From contig NZ_JAMJWG010000040.1 in NCBI RefSeq assembly GCF_024435355.1, positions 1 through 37,878 on the forward strand: a DNA stretch of 37,878 bases, given 5' to 3'. The translations under genes were made by a program, and so were the position numbers. This DNA is from Streptomyces odontomachi (GTDB lineage Bacteria > Actinomycetota > Actinomycetes > Streptomycetales > Streptomycetaceae). Below are positions 23,096 through 30,978 of the stretch, one piece after another. Below the pieces are notes generated by a model. It searched no databases, was not told where the DNA came from, and saw only the letters and a program-made list of their open reading frames with translations. Each line of letters starts with the position of its first letter. Position 1 is the stretch's first letter.

Positions 23096-24229
23096 GTGCA
23101 TTCGACAGGTGAAGTGAGCGGTGCCGCCGATGCGCGGCCCAAGCGTGCTGATCGTGAGATCGAGTCCCTGGCCGAGTTCGACGCCGTGGTCGCCGAGGGC
23201 GCGGGGCTGAGCGGGTTTCGGGTGCAGTCCGTGGATCTGACGGGGCGTGCGGACGTCCTGTCGGCGACCGATGTCGAGGGCGCCGTGTTCCTCGGGTGCC
23301 CGATGACGGCGGAGTCCGCCGCACGGGTGCGGGCCTCGGGGGCGCTGGTGTTCCCGCCGGTGCCGGGGCTGCCGTTCGACCCGTACCGGGGCCTGCTGTA
23401 CACGCCGGACGAGCTGTTCGACGGGCTGGCCAAGGGGTACGAGGCGACGCCGGACGCGGGCGCGTACGCGTGGTTCCAGCGGACCAAGTCCGACGGTGAC
23501 ATCTTCGCTTCGATGCTGCGCGCCGTGCACGACGACGCCGTCTCCGACGCGCTGGACGAGCTCCTCGTGGGCGCGCGCGTGGTGGGCGTGATGGGTGGTC
23601 ATGCCATGGCGCGCGGCACGGACGAGTACGCGGGGGCGGCGCGGCTCGGGCGCAGCCTGGCCAGGGCCGGGTTCACGGTGGCCACGGGTGGCGGTCCGGG
23701 CGCGATGGAGGCTGCGAACCTCGGCGCGTACGCGGCGCCGTTCGACGACACGATGCTTCAGGAGTCGCTGGAGTTGCTGGGCAAGGCGCCGTCCTTCCGG
23801 CCGTCGGTGACCGACTGGGCGGTGCCCGCCTTCGAGGTCCGGTCCCGGTGGCCCGGTGGTGGTGGATCGGTGGGCATTCCCACCTGGTTCTACGGTCATG
23901 AGCCGCCGAACGCGTTCGCCGAGCACATAGCGAAGTACTTCGCCAACGCCACCCGCGAGGACGGTCTGCTGGCCCGTTCGAACGCGGGCGTGGTCTTCCT
24001 GCCGGGTGCCGCCGGCACCGTTCAGGAGATCTTCGACAACGCCACCCCGAACTACTACGAGTCCCGCGGTGAGCCCACCCCGATGGTCCTCGTGGACCGT
24101 GCGCACTGGACGGAGCGGCTGCCTGCCTGGCCGTTGCTGACGTCCCTGGCACGGGAGAGGGCGATGGCGGACCGTATCGCGCTGGTGGACTCGGTGGACG
24201 AGGCCGCGGAGGCACTGGCCGGGATGTGA
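23096..24229 (+). CDS. LOG-family (cytokinin riboside monophosphate phosphoribohydrolase-like) protein
   Basis: The 377-residue protein has a Rossmann-like LOG domain in its C-terminal two thirds. VVGVMGGHAMARG is followed by GGGPGAMEA (198-206) and PGAAGTVQE (303-311), which correspond to the family's GGGxxGLMG-like and PGGxGTxxE motifs, with Ala-Ala in place of Gly at the second. LOG proteins hydrolyse nucleoside 5'-monophosphates to a base and ribose phosphate; they were once annotated as lysine decarboxylases. About 150 extra N-terminal residues are unusual for small LOG proteins of about 190 residues and may be a regulatory domain. The GTG at 23096 is favoured by a -10 box six bases upstream. 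It converges with ybaK across a terminator. Confidence 0.82.
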   Translation: MHSTGEVSGAADARPKRADREIESLAEFDAVVAEGAGLSGFRVQSVDLTGRADVLSATDVEGAVFLGCPMTAESAARVRASGALVFPPVPGLPFDPYRGLLYTPDELFDGLAKGYEATPDAGAYAWFQRTKSDGDIFASMLRAVHDDAVSDALDELLVGARVVGVMGGHAMARGTDEYAGAARLGRSLARAGFTVATGGGPGAMEAANLGAYAAPFDDTMLQESLELLGKAPSFRPSVTDWAVPAFEVRSRWPGGGGSVGIPTWFYGHEPPNAFAEHIAKYFANATREDGLLARSNAGVVFLPGAAGTVQEIFDNATPNYYESRGEPTPMVLVDRAHWTERLPAWPLLTSLARERAMADRIALVDSVDEAAEALAGM

Positions 24230-24273
24230 CGGCGGACCGTTCGCCGAGCTGCCGACGTTCCTCCGGCGCACGT

Positions 24274-24305
24274 CGGCGGCACCTCGGGTCAGGTGGGTGC
24301 CGCCG
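24274..24305. terminator. Bidirectional terminator between LOG and YbaK genes
   Basis: CGGCGGCACC (24274-24283) and GGTGCCGCCG (24296-24305) form a perfect 10-bp stem with a 12-nt loop. It lies between convergent genes and abuts the YbaK stop codon at 24306. Confidence 0.75.
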
Positions 24306-24827
24306 TCACGCCGGTGCGGGTCCGTGGGCGTCGACGGCCGCCGGGCCGGCGATGGGGGCGATACGTGGCCGGGCGAGTCGGGCGTAGTCGGCGCCCGAGA
24401 CGACCGCTGAGCGGTCGAACCGGGCGGCGTTGAAGTAGAGCTGTGGTCGGGCGATGACCTGGGGGTCGGCGACGAGTTCGAGGGCGGGATCGAAGGCGAA
24501 GGGAAGAACGGTGCCGGGGGCGGCGTGGGCCAGTCGTTCGGCGGTGGCGGCGTCGCTGAATCCCACGTAGCGGGCCTGGAACAGGGTGCGGACGGCGTCC
24601 AGGTCGACGCGCCGGTCTCCCGGGACGACCGCGAGCACGTGGCGGGTGGTCCGCCGGTCGAGCTTGACCCTGAGGATGATGCACTTCGCCGCGTGGGACA
24701 CGGGGTGCCCGCGCAGCGCGCTGACCGAGTCCGTGGTGCCGTCCGGTTCGTGGTCGATGAGCCGGTAGGGCGTCTGGGTGGTGTCGAGGAGGGTGATCAG
24801 GCGCTGGTAGGTGTCATGGCCGGACAC
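24306..24827 (-). CDS. YbaK/EbsC-family aminoacyl-tRNA deacylase
   Basis: This 173-residue protein belongs to the YbaK/ProX family, which removes wrong amino acids from mischarged tRNA, for example Ala or Cys from tRNA-Pro. Landmarks are an N-terminal helix, PYRLIDHEPDGTTDSVSALR, the conserved Lys48 in SHAAKCIILRVK, VLAVVPGDRRVDLDAVR, a VGFSDAATAERLAHAAPGTV substrate loop region, and the late PQLYFNAARFDRSAVVSGAD. Length is typical. The GTG at 24827 follows AAAGGGG and lies 31 bp inside the 3' end of the EamA gene, implying coupled translation. The exact amino acid removed is not predictable. Confidence 0.87.
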   Translation of the reverse strand: MSGHDTYQRLITLLDTTQTPYRLIDHEPDGTTDSVSALRGHPVSHAAKCIILRVKLDRRTTRHVLAVVPGDRRVDLDAVRTLFQARYVGFSDAATAERLAHAAPGTVLPFAFDPALELVADPQVIARPQLYFNAARFDRSAVVSGADYARLARPRIAPIAGPAAVDAHGPAPA

Positions 24828-25768
24828 TCTTCGTCCCCTTTCGTGGTTGTTTTCGTGGTTGCTTTTGTGGTTTTTTTCATGATTCGTGCCGTGGTGGTGC
24901 GGTGGGTGCGTTCGATGGCCTGTCCCCAGTAGGTTCCGGCGATCATGAGCAGGGCGCCGAGGGTGGCCCAGGCGGTGAGCCGTTCGCCGCCGAGGCTGAT
25001 CCCGATGGCGACGGCCCAGATCGGTTCGGTGCCGAGCAGCAGGCTGGCCCGGCTGGCGGAGGTGCGTTGCACGGCCCAGGTCTGGGCGACGAAGGCGAAC
25101 ACGCTGCAGAACAGGGCGAGATAGCCCAGTTGGGCCCAGGTGAGGGCGCTGCTGTGGGCCAGGTCGGGCAGGTGGGCGAGGGCGGGCACCAGGAACAGGG
25201 CCGAGCCGACGACGGTTTGGGCGCTCGTCAGGTGGAGCGGGTCCGCAGGCCGGCCGGCGGTGAGCCGTCCGACGAGCGCGACATGCCCGGCCCGTACGAC
25301 TGCGGCGGCGAGCACCAGCGCGTCGCCGAGCCGTGGTGCGTGCAGCCCGCTGCTGGAGGTGAGCAGCCCGACGGCCAGGACGCAGAGGCCGGCGGCGAGG
25401 AAGAAGGTCCGGGGCGGCCTGCGGCTGCCGGTGCGGTCCAGCAGCGGCGTCAGCACGATGGTCAGGCTGATGATCAGCCCGGCGTTCGCTGCGCTGGTGT
25501 GCGCCACCCCGTAGGTCTCCAGGACGAGCACGGCCGCCTGCGTGACGCCCAGCAGCGACCCGAGGCGGACCTCTTCACGGGTCCAGCGGCGCTTGCGGCG
25601 GCGGGTGGCGATGAGGGCGCCGCACCCGAGCGCGGAGATCGCGTACCGGGCGAACAGCACCGCCATGACCGGGAGCGCGACGGTGGCCGTCTTGGCCGCG
25701 AGATAACTGGATCCCCAGACCAGCGCGACCAGGAGGAGCACCGCATCGGTGCGACGGGCGACAGGCAT
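24797..25768 (-). CDS. EamA/DMT-family transporter
   Basis: A 323-residue drug/metabolite transporter with ten hydrophobic helices in two EamA repeats. The first starts DAVLLLVALVWGSSYLAAKT and the second LGDALVLAAAVVRAGHVALV. EPIWAVAIGISLGGERL is the typical late helix motif. Such proteins export amino acids or metabolites. After the last helix comes an odd Lys/Thr tail (KKTTKATTKTTTKGDEE) coded by AT-rich near-repeats at about 24832-24880. The ATG at 25768 is chosen; the GTG at 25777 is possible. It is divergent from a LysR-type gene, the probable regulator, and overlaps ybaK by 31 bp at its end. Confidence 0.9.
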   Translation of the reverse strand: MPVARRTDAVLLLVALVWGSSYLAAKTATVALPVMAVLFARYAISALGCGALIATRRRKRRWTREEVRLGSLLGVTQAAVLVLETYGVAHTSAANAGLIISLTIVLTPLLDRTGSRRPPRTFFLAAGLCVLAVGLLTSSSGLHAPRLGDALVLAAAVVRAGHVALVGRLTAGRPADPLHLTSAQTVVGSALFLVPALAHLPDLAHSSALTWAQLGYLALFCSVFAFVAQTWAVQRTSASRASLLLGTEPIWAVAIGISLGGERLTAWATLGALLMIAGTYWGQAIERTHRTTTARIMKKTTKATTKTTTKGDEECPAMTPTSA

Positions 25769-25803
25769 GCCCCTCACGGTGCCCGACCGGAACGATGAAG
25801 GCT

Positions 25804-25863
25804 ACGACCAACTTCTAAAATGAGGTTGTAGTAGCCCTACATCGTCAGCCCTACACTGTCAGC
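25804..25863. promoter_or_regulatory. Divergent LysR/EamA control region with repeats
   Basis: CTACGACC (25803-25810) and GGTTGTAG (25824-25831) form an interrupted dyad of the LysR-type T-N11-A style. Next come two 16-bp near-identical direct repeats with a 14-bp period: GCCCTACATCGTCAGC (25834-25849) and GCCCTACACTGTCAGC (25848-25863). TACACT (25852-25857) lies six bases before the LysR GTG, a leaderless -10 layout. The repeat thus covers the regulator's own core promoter. Confidence 0.5.
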
Positions 25864-26769
25864 GTGGACGAACGGCAGCTACGGATCCTTCGTGAGCTGG
25901 GAGACCTGGGCAGTGTCAGCGCGGTCGCCGAGGCCCTGCACGTGACGCCTTCCGCGATTTCGCAGCAGCTCCGGTTGTTGCAGCGCGCGATCCCCGTCCC
26001 GCTCACCGAGCGTGCCGGGCGTCGGGTGGTGTTGACCGACGCCGGGCAGACCTTGGCCGCGGCGGCCATCGAGGTGGAGAGCGCCCTGGCCCGGGCACGT
26101 CATGCCATCACCGATTTCGCGAAGCAGCCCGACGGCGGGGTGTCGGTGGCTGCGTTCCACAGCGCGGCCTCCGCGTTCTTTCCGCTCCTGCTGCGTGGCC
26201 TCGCCGGACCGGACCACCCCCGGCTGGCTCTCGCGGACGAGGATGTCGCCCAGGACCGTTTTCCCGCTCTCACGCGTGACTACGATCTCGTGCTCGCGCA
26301 CCGTCTCGATCACGCTCCGCCCTGGCCGCGCACCGTGACCTCCACCACGCTGCTGCGTGAGCCCCTGGACATCGCCCTGCCGGCCGACCACCGGCTGGCC
26401 TCGAAACCGCTGCTGACGCCGCGGGACGTGGCGGACGAGCCGTGGATCACGGTCCACGACGGCTTCCCGGTGATGGCCACCATCGAGGCCATTTCCAGCG
26501 TCGCCAACCGCAGGCTCGACATCGTCCACCGCATCAACGAGTTCGCGGTGGTCGCGGAGGCCGTGGCCGCCGGCGGCGGGCTGGCGTTGATGCCCCGCTG
26601 GACCACGCGTGCGCACCCCGACGTGGTCCTCAGGCCGCTGCGCGGCGTGCACGCCCGGCGCCACATCGACGTTCTCCACCGGCCGGAGCGCACCGCCCGC
26701 TTGGCGGTCCGAACGGTCCTCGCCGAGTTGCACCGCGCCGCCGCGGCGATCCAGCGACGGGACCCCTGA
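25864..26769 (+). CDS. LysR-family transcriptional regulator
   Basis: The 301-residue protein begins with a winged helix-turn-helix (residues about 1-60: LRILRELGDLGSVSAVAEAL, then HVTPSAISQQLRLLQ). A LysR-type effector-binding domain follows with two alpha/beta lobes. GVSVAAFHSAASAFFPLLLRG opens the first lobe and LREPLDIALPADHRLASKPL is the typical mid segment. It is divergently transcribed from the EamA exporter, a classic regulator-exporter pair such as amino-acid exporters with ArgP/LysG-like control. The GTG at 25864 lacks a Shine-Dalgarno site and probably starts a leaderless mRNA. It converges with the thiamine transporter ATPase gene, leaving 11 bp. Confidence 0.9.
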   Translation: MDERQLRILRELGDLGSVSAVAEALHVTPSAISQQLRLLQRAIPVPLTERAGRRVVLTDAGQTLAAAAIEVESALARARHAITDFAKQPDGGVSVAAFHSAASAFFPLLLRGLAGPDHPRLALADEDVAQDRFPALTRDYDLVLAHRLDHAPPWPRTVTSTTLLREPLDIALPADHRLASKPLLTPRDVADEPWITVHDGFPVMATIEAISSVANRRLDIVHRINEFAVVAEAVAAGGGLALMPRWTTRAHPDVVLRPLRGVHARRHIDVLHRPERTARLAVRTVLAELHRAAAAIQRRDP

Positions 26770-26780
26770 GCCCGGCCCTG

Positions 26781-27809
26781 TCAGGGCAGTACGACGATGT
26801 CCTGCTCGTCGAACGCGACCCCGACGGTGTCGCCGGGGCCGGGTGCGTCCCGTAGTGCGCAGGCCGCTTCGAGTGGGGGTCCTTCGGTGGTCGGGCGCAG
26901 CCGTACGGCGACGTGCGTACCGCGGAAGGTGCGGGCGGCGACCGTGCAGGCCAGGCCCTGGTCGGCGGGCACGAGGCGGACGCCGGCGGGGCGCACCAGC
27001 AGATGGCAGGCACCGTGCGGGGTGCTCTCCGGTACGGGCAGCTTGCCCCAGGGGGTGGCGGCGGCTCCGGTGGTGACGGTGGCGGGGACGATGTTGTCGA
27101 AGCCGAGGAAGCGGGCGACGAAGGTGTCGGCGGGGTGCCGCCACACGTCGAGGGGGCTGCCGGTCTGGGCGATGCGGCCGTCGGCCATCACCACGACCCG
27201 GTCGGCGAGCGCGAACGCCTCGCCCTGGTCGTGGGTGACCGCGAGGACGGTGGTGCCCAGGTCGTGGAAGAGGTCGCGCAGTTCGGTGACGAGTCGTTCG
27301 CGCAGGGTGCGGTCGAGTTGCCCGAAGGGCTCGTCGAGCATCAGCAGGCGGGGGCGCGGGGCGAGCGCGCGGGCCAGCGCGACGCGCTGCTGCTCCCCGC
27401 CGGAGAGCGTGCCGACGGCGCGCCGCTCGGCGCCGGGCAGGCCGACGAGGTCCAGGAGCTCTGCGACGCGTGCGTCGCGTTCCCGGCGTGGCGTGCCGTG
27501 CATGCGCAGTCCGAAGGCGACGTTGCCGCCGGCGTCGTGCTGGGGGAAGAGCTGGTGGTCCTGGAACATCAGGCCGACGCCACGCCGGTGCGGTGGCACG
27601 CCCTGCTGGTCGTGGCCTTCCAGCAGCACCCGCCCGGAGTCCAGCAGGGTGAGGCCGGCGACGGCCCGCAGCAGGGTCGACTTGCCGCTGCCGCTCGGCC
27701 CGAGCACGCAGACGATGTCGTGGGCGGCGACGTCGAGGGTGACGCCGTCGAGCGCGCGCAGCGCACGGTGGCGGCCGAAGCGCACGGTGGCCTGGTCGAG
27801 GTTGAGCAT
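26781..27809 (-). CDS. thiQ: Thiamine ABC transporter ATP-binding protein
   Basis: The 342-residue protein has an intact ABC ATPase: Walker A GPSGSGKST (37-45), Q-loop Gln83, signature LSGGEQQR (135-142), Walker B LLMLDEP (155-161) and H-loop His193 in AVTHDQGEA. About 110 extra C-terminal residues form a TOBE-like tail, so it is longer than E. coli ThiQ (about 230) and more like the Fbp/Pot type. Thiamine specificity comes from the operon: thiB homologue, permease, and a TPP riboswitch at the front. The ATG at 27809 directly follows the permease stop TAG with no gap, so translation is coupled. Confidence 0.87.
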   Translation of the reverse strand: MLNLDQATVRFGRHRALRALDGVTLDVAAHDIVCVLGPSGSGKSTLLRAVAGLTLLDSGRVLLEGHDQQGVPPHRRGVGLMFQDHQLFPQHDAGGNVAFGLRMHGTPRRERDARVAELLDLVGLPGAERRAVGTLSGGEQQRVALARALAPRPRLLMLDEPFGQLDRTLRERLVTELRDLFHDLGTTVLAVTHDQGEAFALADRVVVMADGRIAQTGSPLDVWRHPADTFVARFLGFDNIVPATVTTGAAATPWGKLPVPESTPHGACHLLVRPAGVRLVPADQGLACTVAARTFRGTHVAVRLRPTTEGPPLEAACALRDAPGPGDTVGVAFDEQDIVVLP

Positions 27810-29471
27810 CTAGAACTCCCCCGTGTGGTGGGTCCTGGCGTTCTCCAGCAGCAGCAGGGCTGCGGCGCAGACCGTCATCAGGATCACGGACAGCGCCATG
27901 GCCTGCCCGTAGTTGAGGTCGCCGGGCCGGCCGAGCAGCCGGGCCACGGCGACCGGCAGGGTCGGGCGGTCGGGGCGTGCGATGAACACGGTGGCGCCGA
28001 ACTCCCCCAGCGACACGGCGAACGCGAACCCGGCGGCGATCAGCAGTGCCCGCCGCACCATCGGCAGGTCGACCTCCCGCCATGCCCGCCACGGCGATGC
28101 GCCGAGCACGGCCGCCGCCTCCCGCAGCCGGGTGTCGACGGCCCGCAGGACCGGCAGCATGGTCCGCACCACGAACGGGGCGCCGACGAGGGCCTGCGCA
28201 AGCGGCACCAGGAGCCATGATTCGCGCAGGTCGAGGGGTGGTTTGTCGAGCGCGATGAGGAAGCCGAAGCCGACGGTGACCGCGGAGACGCCGAGTGGCA
28301 GCATCAGCAGCGCGTCGATGCCGCGCAGCAGCCGGCCCGCTTTCCTGGTGAGGGCGGCGGCGGCCAGCGCGCCGATCACCAGCGCGACGGCGGTGGCGGC
28401 GAGGGCGTACTGGAGGGACGTGGTCACGGCGTCGAGTGGCGCGACGAGGAAGACGCCGCCGTCGGCTGAGCCGAGGGCCCGGTAGTAGGCCAGGCCCCAG
28501 CTGCCGCCCGGGTTCAGGGAGCGGGTGACGAGCACGGCCAGCGGCAGCAGGAGCAGCGCGGCGACGCTGGTCAGGACGGCTCCGAGCAGCGTCCGTTGGG
28601 CGGCGCCGCGTGGCCGTGCGGCGGTGCTTGCGGGGTCGACCAGGTGCAGGGCCCGTTCTCGGCGGCGCACGGTGCGGGCGTGCGCGGCGAGGACGGCGCC
28701 GACGGCGACGAGTTGCAGCAGGGTGAGCACGGCGGCCGCGGGCAGGTCGAAGACCTGGGCGGTCTGCCGGTAGATCTCGACTTCGATGGTGGCGTAGGCG
28801 GGCCCGCCGAGGATCTGCACGATGCCGAAGGAGGTGAAGGTGAACAGGAAGACGATGAGGGCGGCGGCGGCCACCGCGGGGGCGAGTGCGGGCAGGGTGA
28901 CGGTGCGCCAGGCGCCCCACCGGGAGGCGCCGAGTACCCGGGCGGCCTCTTCCTGGCGGGGGTCGAGCTGTGCCCACAGGCTGCCGACGGTGCGGGTGAC
29001 GACGGCGTAGTTGAAGAAGACGTGGGCGAGCAGGATCGCCCAGACGGTGGTGTCCAGGCGTATGCCCCACAGCTGGTCGAGGAGCCCGCCGTGGCCGAGC
29101 AGCGCGAGGAACGCAGTGCCGGCGACCACCGTCGGCAGCACGAACGGCACGGTGACCAGCGCGCGCAGCAGCCGTTTGCCGGGGAAGTCGAGGCGTGCGA
29201 AGACGTAGGCGCCGGGCAGCGCGAGCAGCAGCGTCAGCGCGGTGGAGGCGAGCGCCTGCCAGAGCGTGAACCACAGCACGTGTCCGATGCCGTCCTGCCC
29301 GAGCACCGCACCGAGCCGGCCGAGCCGCCAGTGCCCGTCCGCCCTGAGGCCGCGGGCGACGATCGCGCCGAGCGGGTAGGCGAAGAAGATTCCGAAGAAC
29401 GCGACGGGCACCACCATCAGCGCGCACCGCACCGCGGCGCCGCCGCGTCCTGGGGAGCGGCGCACGATCAC
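27810..29471 (-). CDS. thiP: Thiamine ABC transporter permease (two-domain)
   Basis: A 553-residue membrane protein with two homologous BPD-permease halves, about twelve helices in all. Each half has an EAA loop: EEAARVLGASRWGAWRTVTL in the first and REAAAVLGASPWRAWREVDL in the second. This fused layout is typical of ThiP and FbpB proteins. The GTG at 29471 overlaps the ThiB stop (GTGA), which I prefer over the GTG at 29504 that would lie deeper in thiB. It ends immediately before thiQ. The TPP riboswitch upstream of thiB supports thiamine or TPP as cargo. Confidence 0.88.
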   Translation of the reverse strand: MIVRRSPGRGGAAVRCALMVVPVAFFGIFFAYPLGAIVARGLRADGHWRLGRLGAVLGQDGIGHVLWFTLWQALASTALTLLLALPGAYVFARLDFPGKRLLRALVTVPFVLPTVVAGTAFLALLGHGGLLDQLWGIRLDTTVWAILLAHVFFNYAVVTRTVGSLWAQLDPRQEEAARVLGASRWGAWRTVTLPALAPAVAAAALIVFLFTFTSFGIVQILGGPAYATIEVEIYRQTAQVFDLPAAAVLTLLQLVAVGAVLAAHARTVRRRERALHLVDPASTAARPRGAAQRTLLGAVLTSVAALLLLPLAVLVTRSLNPGGSWGLAYYRALGSADGGVFLVAPLDAVTTSLQYALAATAVALVIGALAAAALTRKAGRLLRGIDALLMLPLGVSAVTVGFGFLIALDKPPLDLRESWLLVPLAQALVGAPFVVRTMLPVLRAVDTRLREAAAVLGASPWRAWREVDLPMVRRALLIAAGFAFAVSLGEFGATVFIARPDRPTLPVAVARLLGRPGDLNYGQAMALSVILMTVCAAALLLLENARTHHTGEF

Positions 29472-30550
29472 TTCAGGACGAGCGAGGTCCACGCCTTGAC
29501 CCACGGGTCGCGATGGTCGGCGATCTTCGCGGCCGCCATGGTGTGCGGCGCGTCGACCTGCACGGCGTACTTCCGGTAGAGCGCGGGCGGCTGGGCATCC
29601 TTGCGTACCGGGTCGACGTACATGTTCAGCGGCATGTCGTTCTGGAACGTGGTGGATATGAGGAAGTCCAGCAGGGCCTTGCCGCCCTTGGGGTTCTTCG
29701 CGTGGGCGAGCAGTCCGGCGTACTCGGTCTGCCGGAAGCAGGTGCCGGTGGCCACGCCGGTGGGGGCGGTCTTCGGCTGAGGGCTGGTGTAGATGGCCTC
29801 GGCGGGCGGTGAGGAGGCGTAGGAGACGACCAGCGGCCGGTCCCCGCCGGCTTTCCTGCCGCCGGCGGAGCCGGAGAACTCCTGGTCGTAGGCCTGCTCC
29901 CAGGTGTCGACGACCTTGACCCCGTTGGCCTTGAGCTTCTTCCAGTAGCCCGGCCAGCCGGAGTCGCCGTACTCGGCGGCGCTCCCGAGCAGGAACCCGA
30001 GTCCGGGCGAGGAGGTCGACGCGTTCTCGGTGACGAGCAGGTTCTTGTACGCCGGCTCGGACAGGTCGGTGAGGGTCTTCGGGGGCGCCAGGTGGTGCTG
30101 GGTGAAGTACTTCTTGTCGTAGTTGACGCAGATGTTTCCGGTGTCGATCGGGGTGACGCGGGGTGTCTTGCCGTCGGTGCGGTACTCGGGCAGGACGTGG
30201 TTGAGGTCCTTGGCCGGATACCGCTGGAAGAGGCCGTTGTCGAGGGCGCGGGACAGCAGGGTGTTGTCGACGCCGAAGAGGACGTCGCCCTGTGGGTGGT
30301 CCTTGGTGAGGATGGCCTTGTTGACGGCCTCGCCCGCGTCGCCGTCCTTGAGCACCCTGACCTTGTATCCGGACTCCTTCTCGAACCGTTTCAGCACGCT
30401 CTTGGACGCGGCGAAGGAGTCATGGCTGACGAGCGTGACGGTCTTGTCGTCTGAGCCGGCCGACGAGCCCGAACCCGAGCACGCGGCGAGCGTGCCGAGG
30501 GCGAGGGCGGCGGTCAGGGTGACGGCCGCGGTCTTCTTGGTGGTGCTCAC
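29468..30550 (-). CDS. thiB: Thiamine ABC transporter substrate-binding lipoprotein
   Basis: The 360-residue protein has a lipoprotein signal peptide: basic start MSTTKKTA, a hydrophobic core and lipobox LAAC with Cys24. It should be anchored to the outer face of the membrane. The mature part is a periplasmic-binding-protein fold of the ThiB/TbpA type: VTLVSHDSFAAS, GDVLFGVDNTLLSRA, PIDTGNICVNYDK, LLVTENASTSSPGLGFLLG and YASSPPAEAIY. It captures thiamine for the ThiP/ThiQ importer. The GTG at 30550 lies behind AGGAGG (30557-30562), which is partly inside a hairpin. It is the first gene of a three-gene operon under a TPP riboswitch. Confidence 0.92.
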   Translation of the reverse strand: MSTTKKTAAVTLTAALALGTLAACSGSGSSAGSDDKTVTLVSHDSFAASKSVLKRFEKESGYKVRVLKDGDAGEAVNKAILTKDHPQGDVLFGVDNTLLSRALDNGLFQRYPAKDLNHVLPEYRTDGKTPRVTPIDTGNICVNYDKKYFTQHHLAPPKTLTDLSEPAYKNLLVTENASTSSPGLGFLLGSAAEYGDSGWPGYWKKLKANGVKVVDTWEQAYDQEFSGSAGGRKAGGDRPLVVSYASSPPAEAIYTSPQPKTAPTGVATGTCFRQTEYAGLLAHAKNPKGGKALLDFLISTTFQNDMPLNMYVDPVRKDAQPPALYRKYAVQVDAPHTMAAAKIADHRDPWVKAWTSLVLK

Positions 30551-30556
30551 TGGATT

Positions 30557-30575
30557 CCTCCTGGGCTGACCAGGA
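30557..30575 (-). promoter_or_regulatory. Shine-Dalgarno-sequestering hairpin of thiB
   Basis: On the minus-strand transcript TCCTGG (30575-30570) pairs with CCAGGA (30564-30559) across a 5-nt loop. The thiB ribosome site AGGAGG is 30562-30557, so part of it is in the stem. This could be the switch by which the upstream TPP riboswitch controls translation. Confidence 0.45.
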
Positions 30576-30699
30576 AGAGACGCGGCCCGGCCCGTCGCCG
30601 GCGGCGGTGCGCCGGCAGCCCCCGCCGTGCGGAGTGAACGGGCAGGGCGGGCGGCTGGAGTGGTGACCGAACTCCCTACCCGGGCACGGGAGCCTGGCG

Positions 30700-30812
30700 C
30701 GGGTCGACTCCCGCACGGCCCCGAGGGCGAGGTTCGAAGGGTCTGCGGCGGCCGGCCCCGGTGGGTGGGTCCGGGCTCGTCGCACTCTCAGCGCGGTGGC
30801 GCTCCCCTGTCG
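30700..30812 (-). promoter_or_regulatory. TPP riboswitch (THI element) of the thiBPQ operon
   Basis: Read on the minus strand, the conserved core is present in order: GGGGAGC (30807-30801), CTGAGA (30791-30786) followed by GTGCG, a variable stem across 30743-30780, ACCCTTCGAACCT (30742-30730), and a closing GGGAGTCG (30712-30705). CGAC before the GGGG run can pair with the last GTCG as P1. CTGAGA and ACCCttcGAACCT are the pyrimidine- and pyrophosphate-sensing hallmarks of THI boxes. Binding of TPP should lower thiBPQ expression. The expression platform, about 150 nt to the GTG, ends in a hairpin at the ribosome site. The call is by eye; a covariance-model score would settle it. Confidence 0.88.
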
Positions 30813-30870
30813 GAATGTATGGATTTCAGTTGTCCGGATCCGGTGCTACAGATCCGGTGGTACAAATCTC

Positions 30871-30918
30871 GCGGTACAGCGGTACAGCGGTACAGCGGTA
30901 CAGCGGTACAGCGGTACA
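30871..30918. repeat. Six perfect tandem copies of an 8-bp repeat
   Basis: GCGGTACA is repeated six times without error at 30871-30918. Diverged copies lie nearby (CGGTGCTACA and CGGTGGTACA at 30841-30864). It sits between the rlmN stop and the TPP riboswitch, about 60-110 bp upstream of the riboswitch 5' end, so in the presumed thiBPQ promoter region. It is not in a supported coding frame. Confidence 0.95.
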
Positions 30919-30939
30919 GATCTTACGGATGCATACGAT

Positions 30940-30955
30940 CCGGCCATACGGCCGG
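30940..30955 (-). terminator. Small hairpin after rlmN
   Basis: CCGGCC (30940-30945) and GGCCGG (30950-30955) form a 6-bp stem with an ATAC loop, 23 nt beyond the rlmN stop. It is a weak terminator candidate that would separate rlmN from the thiamine operon. Confidence 0.4.
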
Positions 30956-30978
30956 GTGTACCGGCACAGCGTACAAGT

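Noticed and set aside
25879..29427. Very long minus-strand open frame of about 1180 codons
   Set aside because: It runs across the LysR, thiQ and thiP genes in the wrong frame. The translation is Arg/Pro-rich with no motifs; the real genes have family signatures and coupled starts.
30871..30918. CRISPR array
   Set aside because: The units are 8 bp with no spacers between them and no cas genes in the window.
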